Notes: generated by a model not told the origin, from the letters alone. DNA of 64,000 nt from Histoplasma ohiense (GCA_017607445.1 JAEVHH010000002.1:1240001-1304000), one strand, 5' to 3'. Counted from the first letter of the stretch, positions 19,400-32,317 are shown. Made by a program: numbers and translations.

Positions 19400-21260
19400 G
19401 AATACTGACAGAAGTAAGATGGTTGATGACATGGATGCTAGTAAATTCTGATGCAGATGTGAACTTTGTGTCCCACATCTGAGTATCAAAATATTTCTCA
19501 AAGACAGAAGATAAACCAAAAGTAATGGAAGCAGTTGATAATCATAAGATTAAATTATATGAACAACAAAGAGCTGCAATGAAGATTATTGATGATGAAC
19601 ATATTCTCTGAGAAGGATTCCACCATTTCAAAGAGGCTGATATTAGTGAATATGATGTAATTTTGAGCATGCTGTGGTTGAAAGCTGTGAACTCTGATAT
19701 TGACTGGGTGTGAAGATGTTGAATCTATAGAAAAGTGTTGAATATTAATCATGTGCATCTGAATACTGCTAAAGAATTCACAATACTAATTGATGATGAT
19801 AATATTATATTCACTGTCTTATCATTATGAGCTGTGAGTGCAGCAACTGAGCTAAATATCTCAGATGATTATAAAGATTATCTTGATGTATTTCAAGAAG
19901 ACATATCTGATGTGGAACATGCATCTCATGATCATGCCATAGAGCTCAAACCTGGCAAGAAACCCTCATATCAATCAATATATAACTTATCACCTCAAGA
20001 ACTCTCTGTCCTCTGAGAATATATTGAAAAGACATTAGAGAAGAATTGAATACATCTGTTCAAGAGCTCAGCTGATGTATCAGTGTTATTCATGCTGAAG
20101 AAAGATGGAACCCTGCATCTTTGTGTGGATTATTGAGAATTGAATGAAATAACAGTCAAGAATTGATATCCACTGCTCTTGATAAGTGAAATACTTGATA
20201 GATTAGCAGATGCCAAAATATATATGCAACTGAATCTTAGAGATGTGTATTATAGAATTTGCATATGAGCAGAGAATGAATGAAAAACAGCATTTTGAAC
20301 ATGATATGAATACTTTGAATATCTAGTCTTATCTTTTGAGCTAACCAATGCCTCTGCAATCTTTCAATCTTATATCAACAAAGCTCTCAGTGATCTTTTA
20401 AATGTATATTGTGTGGCTTATCTCAATGATATCATAATCTATTCAAACATGCTTGATGAACATGTCGTCCATGTTAAGAATGTGCTGGAATGGTTAAGAT
20501 GATGGAGATTATATGCCAAACTTAGTAAGTGTATGTTCCACACAACAGAAATTGGATTTTTGAGTTTTGTGATTATCACACAGAGCATTACTGTCAAGAA
20601 ACACTGTGTTGACACAATTCTAGATTGATCAGAACTGTGAACTATAAACAAATTGCAAATATTTCTAGAATTCATCAATTTCTATCATTGATTTATATAC
20701 AAGTTCTCAATAATAACAGCACCTCTGACTGAATTGTTAAAAGATTACAAAATGAAAAGAGAGAAGAATAATGCATCTGTTCAGTTAGACAATAACTGCA
20801 AGCACACAATTTTGCAGTTAAAAGAATGCTTTACAAAAGCATCATTGTTGATTCATTTTGATTCACAGCAAAAACTCTGTATAGAAATGAACAGATCTGA
20901 TGTTGCAATCACTGCAGTAATATTACAATTAATGAATGATGATCACTGACACCCAATCACATTTTGATCTAGAAAGCTCACAGAAATAGAAAGATGTTAT
21001 CAAACATATGATCTAGAAATGTTGCTGATTGTAGAAGCTTTCAGACAATGATGTCACTATTTACATGATAGCAGACATCTGATAACTGTTTTATCTGACC
21101 ATGTCAATCTCCAGCACTTCATGACAATGAAGCAGCTAAATGAATATCAGATTCACTGAATGGAAATGCTCTCAGTGTTCAATTTTGAAATAGAGCATCA
21201 TTCTGAGAAAAATAATCCCACAGATGCATCAAGTCATTGCTCAGATTTTGTAAAACATAC
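19400..21260 (+). pseudogene. Element C protease, reverse transcriptase and RNase H
   Basis: The protease reads Met-Leu-Val-Asn-Ser-Asp-Ala-Asp-Val-Asn-Phe-Val at 19437; active site Asp and Gly are both altered (N-S-D for D-S-G). The RT spans about 19930-20740, with H-L-C-V-D-Y, Q-L-N-L-R-D-V-Y-Y (here Arg is kept as AGA), T-A-F-(TGA)-T-(TGA)-Y, and Y-L-N-D for Y-x-D-D. RNase H follows at 20880-21240, with Leu-Ser-Asp-His-Val-Asn. The two TGAs in T-A-F-x-T-x-Y are both conserved Arg in the family. Confidence 0.87.
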
Positions 21261-21599
21261 AGCTCTCTTGACAGAGCTCTCTACTCTGCAAGAGAAGCTG
21301 TGTAAGAGAATCTTTAAATCACTAAAGACAAAAGAAAATATAAAGTTAGATCAATGTATCAAAATGATGTGAAAAGATCTGCAAACTAATGAAAATTGTT
21401 GAGTGAAGAGATCTGTAGTCATTGATGACAACAATCTCTGCAGAATAAAGAATGCATCTATGAATGAGAATGAGATTGCAGATGTTATAAGATTAAATCT
21501 AGAGACTCTGATGCCACAGATTCTAGCTGTCAAGATATTTGAATCTGAGACAGTCTATTACAAAGAGATAGCTGAATCTATTATTGAACTCTTACTGCA

Positions 21600-22960
21600 G
21601 ATTTAGAATAGAGATACTGACACATCTGAACTTCATAGAAGATTAGAGATGAGTGATATTAGTATAGATAATCATTCAATCTGAGCAGTAGATAAAGATG
21701 ATCTGCTCAGAAAAGATGATAAAGTCTATATACTGCAAGACAAGACTATAAAACATGAAATAATGAAAATGAATTACAATGATTCTCAAGATGGCCATTT
21801 TGAATGTGACAAAATCATTGAAGTGATCAAATGCAAGTACTTGTGGCATGGTATGAGTGATGAGATTGCAGAATATGTGAGAACTTGTAATGTTTGTCAA
21901 TGTGTTAAGATACTGCAGCACAAGCCATATGAGTTGCTACAATCACATTCAGTATCAGATAAGAAATAACATACAATTAGCATGGACTTTATTGAAGGCT
22001 TATCAGATAATAAAAAGAGAAGTCAAATCTATAATGCTATTGTTGTATTTGTTGATTTATTCATCAAATAAGCTATAATTGTGTCCACATCTTCAGAGCT
22101 AGATGCAGAAGAACTCATAAATATTATTATATAAAGAGTTGCAAAGAACTTTGACCTATCTATGAACAATATTAGTGACTGAGATTCATTAATAAATAGC
22201 AAGTTTTGATCAACATTGTGTTATCTGCTCCATGTCTGATGAAAATTATTGATGACATTCCACCCACAAATCAACAGTCAGACAGAACAATTGAATCAGA
22301 TGATTGAACATTATCTTCACACATATTGCAGCTATCAGCAAGATAATTGAATAGAATGGATTTCTCTGATGCAATGAACATATAACAACATCTTCCACAC
22401 ATTGATAAAAATGACATCATCTAAAGCAATGATCAGCCGACCAACTGAACTTTGCATAGATGTGGAACCCTCAAGCACAGATGTGTCAAAATCAGTGATG
22501 AAATAAGTGAAACAGATGAAGCAAGTGGAGAATAAAATCTGAGAATGTCTGAAAGCTGTCAAAGCAGCTGAGAAAAAGTATTACAATCAGCATCATATAT
22601 CAAAAAGCTTTAAGATAGAGGACTGAGTAATGCTGTGTGCAAAAAATATATCCATCTTGCAATCCTCACTCAAACTAGATCATCAATTTTTGAGTCTCTT
22701 TCAAATAATTGATATCTACAGTACACAGATGTACAAACTGAAACTCATACTGCAATATAAAGAAATTCATCCCATATTTCATATTTCTCTTCTTGAATCA
22801 TATCACACACGCGACAGACAAATCCTGCAAGCAGAATCAATAATTATAGACACACAAGAGAAATAAAAAGTTGAAGCTATATTAGACAAACATCAGTACT
22901 GCAGTCAAACACAATATCTTGTCAAATAGAAAGATTGTACAGACACAGATAATTCTTGGA
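21600..22960 (+). pseudogene. Element C integrase and chromodomain
   Basis: The zinc-binding region lies at about 21770-21915 (H-F ... C-N-V-C-Q-C). The core has Ser-Met-Asp-Phe-Ile-Glu-Gly at 21980 and F-H-P-Q-I-N-S-Q-T-E-Q near 22260. The C-terminus carries Ile-His-Pro-Ile-Phe-His-Ile-Ser-Leu-Leu (22765), then a chromodomain-like Gln-Tyr-Leu-Val-Lys (22910-22930) with Asn-Ser-Trp-Lys. The order defines a chromovirus. TGA and some TAA stops interrupt it. Confidence 0.86.
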
Positions 22961-23083
22961 AATCTGAGGAAAACTTAATGAACAGTCAGAAGTACTTGAA
23001 ACAGTTTAATAAAATCTATCAAAAGTCAGTCAGTAAATGAAAACAAAGAAGACAACAATAACTACTGAATATATTTATTTCAC

Positions 23084-24225
23084 TCAGAGATTAAAAAACA
23101 GATCTGCCTCAGCTTGATCAGTGTCATTTGAGAAATTGTCATCAAAACAAACCTGCTTATTATTCTGGATTTTCTCAACTGATGAAGCACAACATTTCAA
23201 CAATGACTTGAAAGCTGTGATCAGCAATGTAACCACTGAGATCTCATCAATCATCATTTCAGTCAGAGTCTCAGAAGAACCATCTCATTGAATCTCTCAG
23301 ATCTTCACAGCAAAGAATCTAACCACTGCAGTCACAGCACTCTGCAAAATATTAACATTCAAAGCATTCATATCAGCAACAATTAAATCCTCAGCAGTAT
23401 TGATAACTGTCTGAGTCAATTCAATGACATTCACTGACATCTAATAGAAAGTCAATATTATATACCATAAAAATATCTGTTTTGAATAATAACTTACTGA
23501 AACACAGATGTGCTTCATCACTGAGCAGTGCTTGCATTTTTTGCATCAACCCTCAGCAGACTCACAATGATGGTGGGGGGATGTTGTCAAATGTTGAATA
23601 CAACAATAGCAATATACTGCTGTGTTTCTTTCTAACACTTCAATGAAACTGTCTGCTTCCTCATCTTTGCCTACATTATTGACCAACTCAAATAACATAC
23701 CAAGATCTTGGCTCAGTGAGGATGACACTGATGTAATAGCAGAATATGAAAACACACTTTCTGAAATGCTGCTATGATTGAATGTCACACTCTGCTGTGA
23801 CAACAGATCATCAGAGTTCATATAGAATTCTAGAACTCTATCTGCATTCTTATAGATCTGCATATCAAGTACAAACCTCACAATAACAGTTTGATATATA
23901 GCAAATCTCTCATTCAGAACTTCATTGAAGAGCAGTATTTTGTGAAATTCATTGATCAAAGATTGATTAGTTTTGTGAAAGTGCTCAGACATCTATAATC
24001 TGTTAGTATCTTTAATAACCTCAGTTTAAGAAAACTTACAGCAGCACAACTTCTATTTGATATATGACAGATGTGACAGCATATTCATTCATCATTCACA
24101 AAGCAAGAATATACTGAAGAGTTCTGCAATCTCTTCAGACAACCCAAGCAAATGCTCTCAATGGCAGACAGCATATCACTCTTCATAGACTCCAAACCAG
24201 CAACAGAAACAGCTGGTTCTGACAT
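23084..24225 (-). pseudogene. Antisense cysteine-cluster gene of element C, three exons
   Basis: The gene is on the minus strand between C's chromodomain and 3' LTR. Exon 1 is 24225-24040 (Met-Ser-Glu-Pro-Ala-Val-Ser). Intron 1 is 24039-23993 (GTAAGT...TACTAAC...TAG, a good branch site). Exon 2 is 23992-23498 and intron 2 is 23497-23441 (GTAAGT...TTAG). Exon 3 runs from 23440 to a TGA at 23084. Phases agree. Exon 2 ends in a cluster C-Y-C-C, C-E-S, then C-K-H-C-x6-C-V-S just before intron 2. TGA codons inside are likely CGA remnants. The cluster suggests zinc binding, and perhaps DNA or RNA binding. No known family is assigned. Elements B, D and G have a counterpart. Confidence 0.72.
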
Positions 24226-24768
24226 TCTATCATAACTTTAATTAGTATCAAGATCTTATTCAAAGAAGGAGGAAAAGCAAAAGCAACAAGAAAGAAAAAC
24301 AGATATTGAAGATTGAAATCAATATTGCAATAATAGTCAAAGAAATTGCAACAACACAAAACTCAACCTAAAATGGAAAACACAATCATGCAATCAAAAC
24401 TTTGAATTTCACAATAAAAATCACATAGAAAGATACAGTGTACTTTGTTTGATAAATTGATGTATTCTTTTTTAATAAAAAATTGTTAGTGGTGATGTTG
24501 ATGATGATATTTGATGAAGTGTGATTTTTGATGTAGAAGTCAAAGAAAAGGGGTTCAGAAGTTGTGTCTAAATCATGATTGAATTGCAATGACACTGAAG
24601 ATGGAAAAATGTTCTTCTGAAACAGCAATACTTTGAAATTAATTTCAACAATTAATTCAGCCTGATTCTGTGAACTCTATACAATATTAATCATGCAGCA
24701 CATGTTATGAACTTTGCATATTGCAGTAAGAAGCTCTAAAGACCAGGTCTTTGAAGAAGAGAGATAAT
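24226..24768. other. Element C region between antisense gene and 3' LTR
   Basis: It would be the promoter/leader of the antisense gene. It is AT-rich, with a short minus-strand open frame (24628-24386) that has no conserved features. A purine tract (GAAGAAGAGAGATAA, about 24753-24767) just before the 3' LTR is the likely plus-strand primer. Nothing else is recognised. Confidence 0.5.
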
Positions 24769-25039
24769 TGTAATAGATGCAATGAAGATATCTATATTAG
24801 AAAATAACTATATGGTGATAGAAGAACACAGAACACACCAGAATTAATGAGGAGGGACATAGTGCATGGCATCATAGATGGCTGTAGCATATGATGATTG
24901 TCTATATAATGCTCACTGATATCTGTAGATATTAGAAGATCAGTGATTAGCTTTGAATAATAGAGATTGCTACCTTTTTAACATTCTACATGCGTACTTC
25001 ACACTACTCTCATAATTATACCTACAACCATCTCTTACA
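24769..25039 (+). repeat. Element C 3' LTR
   Basis: 271 bp, TGTAATAGATGC...CTCTTACA, followed by CTGCT. It keeps a CpG near its outer (right) part (ACATGCGTAC) where the 5' LTR has ATGTGTAC. Confidence 0.94.
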
Positions 25040-25044
25040 CTGCT

Positions 25045-25600
25045 AGCCGCATGAAACATATCAAGAAAACACATCATAAGCTCATTGAAAATCTACAAAA
25101 GATATAACAAGCACAGAAAATCTATTATGATGCAAAACATAAACTTCAACAATTTAAAATAGATGATTATGTTATGCTCAATGCAAAAAATCTCTGATTG
25201 CTGCATCTGATTCACAAACTCAATCATAAATATGTGGGATTCTTCAAGATTCTGGATATCATTGAAAAACAAGCATACAAACTAGAACTGCCATCTTTAT
25301 ATAGAAGCATTCATTCTGTATTCCATGTATTTTTATTGAAGTTATACAATCACAGAAATGAAGCTCTATCAGAATCAGAATCAGAACTTGTCAACAGCAA
25401 AGAAGAATATCAAATTGAAGAAATTCTTGAAAAATAACAATGAAAAAACAAATCTTCAGAATATCTTGTGAGATGGACAGATTGAAATTCTAGTGATGAT
25501 ACATGAAAATCAGAAGAAAATATATTGAACACTCAGACATTCAAAATCTTTCTTGAACAAGAAAATGAACAACAAATACAAAATCAACATACTTTCAAAC
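25045..25600 (+). pseudogene. Element B integrase C-terminus and chromodomain
   Basis: This continues the frame left at 12109: Ser-Arg-Met-Lys-His-Ile-Lys-Lys. Then come Tyr-Lys-Leu-Glu-Leu-Pro (25285), Ile-His-Ser-Val-Phe-His-Val-Phe-Leu-Leu (25310), and a chromodomain with Glu-Tyr-Leu-Val-Arg-Trp-Thr-Asp (25460) followed by Asn-Ser-Ser-Asp-Asp-Thr. Adjacent TGA codons replace Trp/Arg. Confidence 0.86.
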
Positions 25601-26014
25601 ATCAAAAGCACAAACATCAAGTCAAAAGACATCAGAAGCACAAATCTTAAATTGAAAAACACTAAAAATACAAATCTCACTCAAACTTCAATCAAATACA
25701 TTCTTTTTAGAAGGATTTTATCAGGGAAAAGGGAAAAAAGGAAAAAATTCAATTTGGATATAATAAATACAAAAAATAAAACATACAAGCAAGGAAAAAA
25801 CAAAGAAAATGAATTCTAAGAAAAGTCTAAAGACTCTCAGTTCATTCATTTCTATCTCACTCTTCATCTCTCACTTTCTCTTCTCTCTTTCATCATCTCT
25901 TTCATTCTTCTCCTCTGTCACTCTCACTCAATACTTCTTTTGATATTTGTAAATTATCAGCATTCATTTTGAGTGCAGAGGCATAGATAAATGTCTATCT
26001 CACAAGATATTTGT
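25601..26014. other. Element B region after pol, left of element D
   Basis: The first part is a Lys/Asn/Thr-rich tail (open to about 25816, possibly the end of pol). It is followed by a long pyrimidine tract (25845-25930, TCTC/CTTT-rich). On the minus strand the tract would encode a charged Glu/Arg-rich stretch and may be the end of B's antisense gene. The left copy of D's duplication, TTTGT, is 26010-26014. Confidence 0.4.
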
Positions 26015-26396
26015 TGTAAGAAACCCGCACTAAGTTACCAGTGCTAGGCCGAAATTGGCGATTGCTCTAAAGATATGACATCGCCAAATATAGCATCATC
26101 AACATCATATCAGATTTGAAATCAAGGCATTATCTTGCCACTTGCATCATACTACACCATCTACATCATAGCAAGTTTGATCTATTTATGATACTGTGTA
26201 TATAGATAGCAGCTGGCTCAATCTTCTAGAGGCCAGCAAATCATTCTGTTTTAATTTGATCTCTATATTCTATGATATCAATATTAATTCAAATTCTCTC
26301 TGATATATTACCATATTATCTTCTACAACTTAATCCTTGCAGAGTCTTAAGAACTTCTTGTGATATAAACAGCTGATTCTCATACCACTGCTTACA
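26015..26396 (+). repeat. Element D 5' LTR
   Basis: 382 bp, TGTAAGAAACCC...GCTTACA. The outer edge keeps CpGs (AACCCGCACT, GGCCGAAATTGGCGATT, CATCGCC). The matching inner LTR at 32778 has CACAC, GCTGAA, GGCAATT and CATCACTG. Confidence 0.94.
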
Positions 26397-26448
26397 GTTT
26401 GATCCACTCAATCCCTTATCTCTTCAAGGATCAAGTATTCTAATCATC

Positions 26449-27370
26449 ATGTTCAAGGTCAATCCACTCTCAAATACTCCTCAATCAGCAGTCATTGAGC
26501 TAGCAGCATCTGCAATATCTGTCTCAGCTAATCAGCAGAAAATTCAGCTCACTGATCCATCTGCCTATTATGACAGCAATCTACATGAATATCATATATT
26601 CATAAGAGCTCTTGAACACATATATAAGTTGAATTCAACTCAATACAATATCAATGAAGTCAAGATTGTTTATGCTTTGAAATGATTATGGAAAACAATC
26701 AAGACTACTTGAGCTACTAAAGAGAGAGAGCTTGAAAGATTAAATCAATCTTTCTCATAAAAGAACTTTAAGGAATTTCTGCACAATGACCTGAAGAATG
26801 TTCACAACCACAGCTTTATGACAGTGATTTGCTTTGAAGAATTAAAGCAATCACTGAATCAACCAGTTCAACAATTTGTCTTCAGATTTAATGAGATTTG
26901 TGATGGTCTAGCAATCAATATAGAAGAACTATTTGCTCAATTATTCTTTGCTAAATTACCATCAGCAATACAAGATCAAATTCAAACTCATCATGATTCT
27001 TCTACCAATCAAGCTGAATTGATTGTGCTAGTTGCTTGAATTCAAGCTGTTAATAGAAGCCATGCTAGAAGGAGTAACAACAAACAAGAATCCTCTTCAC
27101 AAAATAGATATCAGAAGAGTGATGACAAACATGAAATCAAGCAGTTCTCTGATGACTCTTTTTCAAAGACTCAATGAAATCTAACCTCAGCTGAAAAGCT
27201 TATTATAGAGAAATGTCAATGCCACATGAATAATAATCTTTGTCTATTCTGTGGGAAGACAGGTCATCTTCTTAAGAATTGTAATAAGAAGAAAAAACAA
27301 ACTCAAACCACAGACAAACTGAAACCCACATCTGTGATAGCTCATATCACTGAAACTCAGAATGATGAGG
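26449..27370 (+). pseudogene. Element D gag with CCHC knuckle
   Basis: ATG 26449 (Met-Phe-Lys-Val-Asn-Pro-Leu) starts a long frame. It contains a capsid-like block (Phe-Arg-Phe-Asn-Glu-Ile-Cys, 26885) and the zinc knuckle C-L-F-C-G-K-T-G-H-L-L-K-N-C at 27241-27282, fully intact. A basic, Lys/Gln-rich tail follows. In-frame TGA codons (for example at 26682) stand at probable Arg or Trp codons. It would package element RNA. Confidence 0.85.
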
Positions 27371-29350
27371 AGTGACTAGATGATAGATTCTGCATGTACA
27401 TCACTATCCAACTAGACATCTCTAATTATTCTGAGTTGATTCAATGTCTAGTTGATTCTGAAGCAGATTTCAATTATATCTCTCATACTTATGCTACTTC
27501 TAAAGAATGGAAATGGATTGAACCACCATCTCAAGTGCAATATCCTGATGAACAATGAGAATATCAATATGACATTGTTAATGCTACTCATAGAGCCACT
27601 GATGGGCTAGGTGAAACTCAAGCAAGCAAACTTAGCTTTCATTCTGTTAATCTAGCAGATAAAGATCTTTATCTAGATCTTTCATGATTATGAACAGTCA
27701 ATCCTTTAATTGATTGGAAAGCATTATCATGGTGATATCAAATTGGAGATACTAGAATTGAAATAACAGAATCAGAAGAATTTATCCATTCTATACAAGA
27801 AACATCTACAACACCACTCTACTTTTGAGATGGCAATATTGAATCTTCTTCAGAATGACTATGTTCTATTAATAAAACTGCTTTATCTCAAAACCTACAA
27901 GATCTCTTAACTGAATTTAAAGATATCTTTTCTGCTGAAGCAGCAGCCAAGTTGGATGAGAACCTCATCATATCACATCATATTTGATTGCAAGATGAAA
28001 AGAAACCCTCTTATGAACCTTTATACAACCTCTCAATAGCAGAACTAGATGTCTTATGCAAATATCTAGAAGAAATGCTGTCACAGCAGTGGGTTCATTC
28101 TACAAAGAGCCCTGCTGCTGCATCTATTGTATTTGCAAAGAAAAAGAATAGAACTCTACACCTTTGCATAGATTATCAAGATCTTAACAAGATAACTATA
28201 AAGAATCAATATTCAATCCCTTGCATTGAAGAAATGTTAGATCAATTACAGAGTGCTATCATCTTCTCTAAAATAGATCTCCAAGATGTCTACTACTGCA
28301 TATGAATAGCAGAAGAAGATGAATGGAAAACAGCATTTTGAACTTGATACAGCAGCTATGAATTCTGAGTTATGTCTATGAGACTCTGTAATGCTTCTGC
28401 TACATTCCAATCTTATATCAATGAAGTGCTGAAAGATCTAGTTGATATCTGTTGCATTGTTTACCTTGATGACATTCTTATCTATTCTCAAAATACTGAA
28501 GATCATACAAAACACCTCCAATTAATCTTTGAACACTTATGAAAATATTGACTTTATGCTAAGAAAAGCAAATGCATCTTTTTCACTACTGAGGTTGAAT
28601 TTCTTGGCTATATTGTATCATCTACTGATATAGTCATGGATTGCAACTGAGTTGAAACTATTCTAAATTGACTGAAACCTAAAGATGTCTGTGATATTCA
28701 AGTTTTCATAGAATTTGTGAACTTTTATTGCAGATTCATATATGCTTTTTCATGAATAGCTGCACCTCTTACAGATCTTCTTTGAAATGCTATGAATAAG
28801 CAAACTAAGTTCCAACTTAGTGATTCAGCAAGAAAAGCTTTTGTAAATTTGCAAGAAGCATTTGCACAAGCTATTCTACTGATTCATTATAATCCACAGA
28901 AGGAAACCCAAGTTGAAACAGATGCAAGCAAGAATGGAATTGCTGATATTCTATCTCAATGTCTAGAACCAGTACCAGAAACCTATCAAGAAGCTATGGA
29001 AATAGCATCAGAATGAAGTAAAAACATAGATAATTCAGTGCCTACTCAAAGAAAAGAGTGGAGGCTCATTGCATTCTTTTCACAGAAGCTTTCTGGAGCT
29101 TCCAGAAACTATAACATTCATGATTTGAAACTTCTGATTATAGTGACATCATTTTGCCACTGACAACACTATCTGCAAGGCAATTCATATTCAATTCAGA
29201 TCATAACTGATCATGATAATCTGAAATACTTTCTTAGTATCAAAAGCTTGAACAATCATCAAACACATTGAGCAGAAGAGCTATCTGCTTATGATTTCTA
29301 TGTGATCTATCAATCAGAACAGCTAAATCCTGCTGATTCATCTTTGAGAT
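27371..29350 (+). pseudogene. Element D protease, reverse transcriptase, RNase H
   Basis: The protease active region is Cys-Leu-Val-Asp-Ser-Glu-Ala-Asp (27446). The RT runs from about 27960 and contains Tyr-Asn-Leu-Ser, Leu-His-Leu-Cys-Ile-Asp-Tyr-Gln-Asp-Leu-Asn, Phe-Ser-Lys-Ile-Asp-Leu-Gln-Asp-Val-Tyr and W-K-T-A-F-(TGA)-T-(TGA)-Y. The catalytic Y-L-D-D-I-L-I-Y at about 28460 is intact here, unlike in the other copies. RNase H has Glu-Thr-Asp-Ala-Ser (28915) and Asp-His-Asp-Asn-Leu-Lys-Tyr-Phe (29211). TGA stops remain. Confidence 0.88.
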
Positions 29351-31130
29351 GTTCAGACTATGTTATTTCCTCTGAGAATGTAGATTCAAAGCTGTCAATG
29401 CTGTCAGTTCTACAGAAAAAAATCCATCAGAGACTTCATAACTCTGATCAGAACAGCTTAGTAGATACTGAATCATCTTCAGTACAGAGAAGCTCAGATT
29501 GTTCTGCAGAGTATTCTTGTTTTCAAGATTTCTTTGAAACTGACACTGAAGATCATGAACTTCTTGTGTCATATCTAGCAGTAATGAAAACTGCTGAGAA
29601 TGAAACAGATCACAAACTGCCTACTAATCAGCTTCTAGACTTCATTAAAGAATTACAGAAGAGGGACATCTTTACTGTAATTTGAAGTCAAGAAGTTGAG
29701 AATAGTACAGAGTCTGGAACTTTTAGAGAAGCCTCTGATATCTTCAGAGATTCTTCAATCATCTGATGAGTAGATGAAGATTGTGGACTTCTACATTGCA
29801 ATCATGCTATCTACATTCCCTCTAGCAAAGCAATCATTCAGAAGTTATTATGAATACATCATGATGATCTCTGAGCAGATCACTTTGATATTGCCAGAAT
29901 CTTAGAGCTTCTACATTGCAAATATTACTGAAATATACTCTGAAAAGATGTTGAAACATACATCAGAGAGTGTGATATCTGCCAGCATGTTAAAGCTAAA
30001 AAGCATAAATCATACAGGCAACTTGTCAAAATTCCCATGTCTACTAGACTGTTCAGTTCTCTTGCTATGGATTTCATTGTTGAATTACCACCAGTAATTT
30101 GAAAGGGAATCATCTATGATAGTATTTTGGTCATACTGAACTGCTATACTAAACTAGCTAAGTACTTCCCTTGCATGACTTCAATTACTGCTTCTGATTT
30201 TGCAGAGTTGTTCATAGATACTATTCTAAGTGATTACAGTTCATCTTCATCTATCATATCTGATAGAGATAAGTTGTTTACCAGTCACTACTGATCAATA
30301 TTCTGTTATTATTTACAAGTTAAGCACAACCTGAGTACGGCATTCCACTCTCAAATCAATGGGCAAACAGAACACCAGAATCAAACATTAGAGAACTATT
30401 TATAAACATACTCAAACTATCACCAGAATAACTGAGTGAATCTATTTCTGCAGACACAATTCACCTACAATTCTGTTTCTCAAGCATCTATTGATATGCC
30501 ACCATTTCAAGCACTACTAGGTTACAATTCTGTTCCACTGAGAGAGATAATTGATAAAGAATCTGAATCTGTAACCTCTATTGATTTTGAGCTCTTAGCT
30601 ACAGCAAGGGTAAAGAAATTACAAGAGATACAAAGCAACCTCCAAGTCAAAGTCTGAAAATCCTTCAAAAAGCAAGCAGAATACTATAACAGAAGACATC
30701 AAGAGAAATCCTTTGCCATTGAAGATCAAGTTCTTCTATCTTCCATGAATATAACAACTTCTAGACCTTGCTGCAAGCTTGAAGATAAATGATTTGAACT
30801 GTTTACAATTCTGAACATCATTGAATCACAAGTATATCAATTAGATCTTCTGAGAACCTTTGAATCTATGCATTCTGTCTTCCATGTTATCTTGTTGAAA
30901 CTCTATTATCAGAGATCAGATGAAGAACCTAAGAAATCTTCTGACATTCTACTCAAAGACAGAACAGAATATTTTGTTGAAGCTATTTTGAATAAACAAT
31001 TGCATCATAATAAGAAGCAATATCTTGTCAAATGAAAAGAATATTCTAATACTGAGAACACTTGGAAACCCTCTAATAATCTTTTGAATTCCTGTAACCT
31101 TCTCAAAGAATATGAGAAGGTAAATTGAAA
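29351..31130 (+). pseudogene. Element D integrase and chromodomain
   Basis: The zinc-binding region is at 29850-29995 (H-H ... C-D-I-C-Q-H). The core includes Leu-Ala-Met-Asp-Phe-Ile-Val-Glu-Leu (30060), Ser-Asp-Arg-Asp-Lys-Leu-Phe-Thr-Ser (30259) and Ala-Phe-His-Ser-Gln-Ile-Asn-Gly-Gln-Thr-Glu. The chromodomain is at about 30975-31110 (Gln-Tyr-Leu-Val-Lys ... Asn-Thr-Trp-Lys-Pro). Confidence 0.87.
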
Positions 31131-31516
31131 TCAATCTCTTGTTAAGAAGAAGTGTTTCAGAACACAACATTAGTAGTTTTTCTATTTTTTTCTATAAAGA
31201 TTTTGAAGTTTCTACTTATCTACACTTCTGCTTCAAACTGTGAAAGATTCTTGAAGCTTAGTGACACTCTTCTCCTTTTTATTCTACAAGGTTTTAGAAG
31301 TTTAATGAGACTACATTACAATTTCAAACTCTGATTGAAAGAAAAAAGCAAAGAATCAAGATATTATTCTGAGCATTATGCTCTTGATGAAAAAACTATT
31401 TTAAAAAAAAAAAAATATTCAAAGAATTCTCCAGAACATCATCTATAATTTATTCTTCTTTTATGATATTAAATTCTCTTTCAATTTTCCCAATCCTTCC
31501 TACCAACTACAATCTG
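31131..31516. other. Spacer between element D pol and antisense gene
   Basis: AT-rich, with an A12 run near 31400. No conserved frame. The convergent 3' ends of pol (+) and the antisense gene (-) should lie here. Confidence 0.5.
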
Positions 31517-32317
31517 TTAGCAATTATCTAGTGAAATTCCTTTGGTTATATGTACTGTATAAAACATTGTCTCCAAGCATTCAATATTCTGGGTCATCTC
31601 CCTCATCTGTGTAATCATTTTTTCCATTTTTTTGTTCATTTCTTTCTGAGCGGTTTCAATCCGCTGCAGAATCACAAGAACTTCGAGGGCAGAAGATGGG
31701 TTCAATACAGTCACAGAAGCAGCAGCAGAGAAAGCAGAGAGAACAACAGAGATCAGTGCAGCAACAGATTTTTCCTTGATAGAGATTCTGTCAGCAGCAA
31801 CACAGATCTTTCAATGCTGTGAAGCACTGAGAATATCTCTGTCAACTTTATTATATTCAAATAAGTAATACACACTGAGTTTCTTCACAAATTGCTTCTG
31901 CATTGCTAACAATTCAGAGTATTTTCCTGAGCCCTTCTGAAATAACACCTCTAATGCCATTGCTTGTTCTTTGAAATGCAAGGAGACTTATTCCAGTGTT
32001 AATCTGATTGTTAAAAATCTTCAATATTCTTTTGATAAACTTACAGAATCACAATGAGATCAATTTGTATAGCATCTTTTACAGTTCTTAAATGCCACTT
32101 CCCAGACACAAAGAGGAACATCTTCTATCAATTTAAAGCAGCAGACACAGCTCCTCAGCTTCAGACTGTGAGTGTACCACTTCTTCTCTGTTTACTTTTT
32201 GATTTCTTCATCCATGATCACATTCTCTGTGAGAATTTTTTCCATCACAGAACCTGCTGCAATGTTCTCCTCAGTGACAAGACTCTGACTTGACTGATTG
32301 ACTGGAGTGAACAACAT
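31517..32317 (-). pseudogene. Antisense cysteine-cluster gene of element D
   Basis: Minus strand, between pol and the 3' LTR. Exon 1 starts at ATG 32317 (Met-Leu-Phe-Thr-Pro-Val-Asn) and ends Glu-Ile-Lys. A GTAAAC...CTCACAG intron of about 30 nt, unusually short, then joins in frame to a cysteine exon: Arg-Ser-Cys-Val-Cys-Cys, Leu-Cys-Val-Trp-Glu, then C-K-R-C-x6-C-D-S with one internal TGA for Arg. A GTAAGT intron follows at once (donor at about 32043). The next exon is probably from about 31944 (Lys-Gly-Ser-Gly-Lys-Tyr-Ser-Glu-Leu) and is Ala/Val/Ser-rich, then coiled-coil (Ile-Glu-Thr-Ala-Gln-Lys-Glu-Met-Asn-Lys-Lys-Met), ending Leu-Asp-Asn-Cys at TAG 31517. The start and exact splice sites are provisional. 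Confidence 0.68.

Larger units (their letters stand above)
12115..25039 (+). mobile_element. Ty3/Gypsy chromovirus C, full length, carrying hAT3
   Basis: Two 271-bp LTRs (12115-12385 and 24769-25039) are flanked by CTGCT at 12110-12114 and 25040-25044. Removal joins B's integrase in frame (His-Ala-Ala-Ser-Arg-Met-Lys). The element encodes gag, protease, RT, RNase H, integrase and a chromodomain on +, and an intron-bearing gene on - between pol and the 3' LTR. Without hAT3 it is about 7.1 kb. Confidence 0.95.

Noticed and set aside
24386..24628. Minus-strand 80-codon frame as a separate gene in element C
   Set aside because: AT-rich composition (Asn, Ile, Phe, Lys), no motif, no counterpart in D or B. 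Could be leader of the antisense gene.
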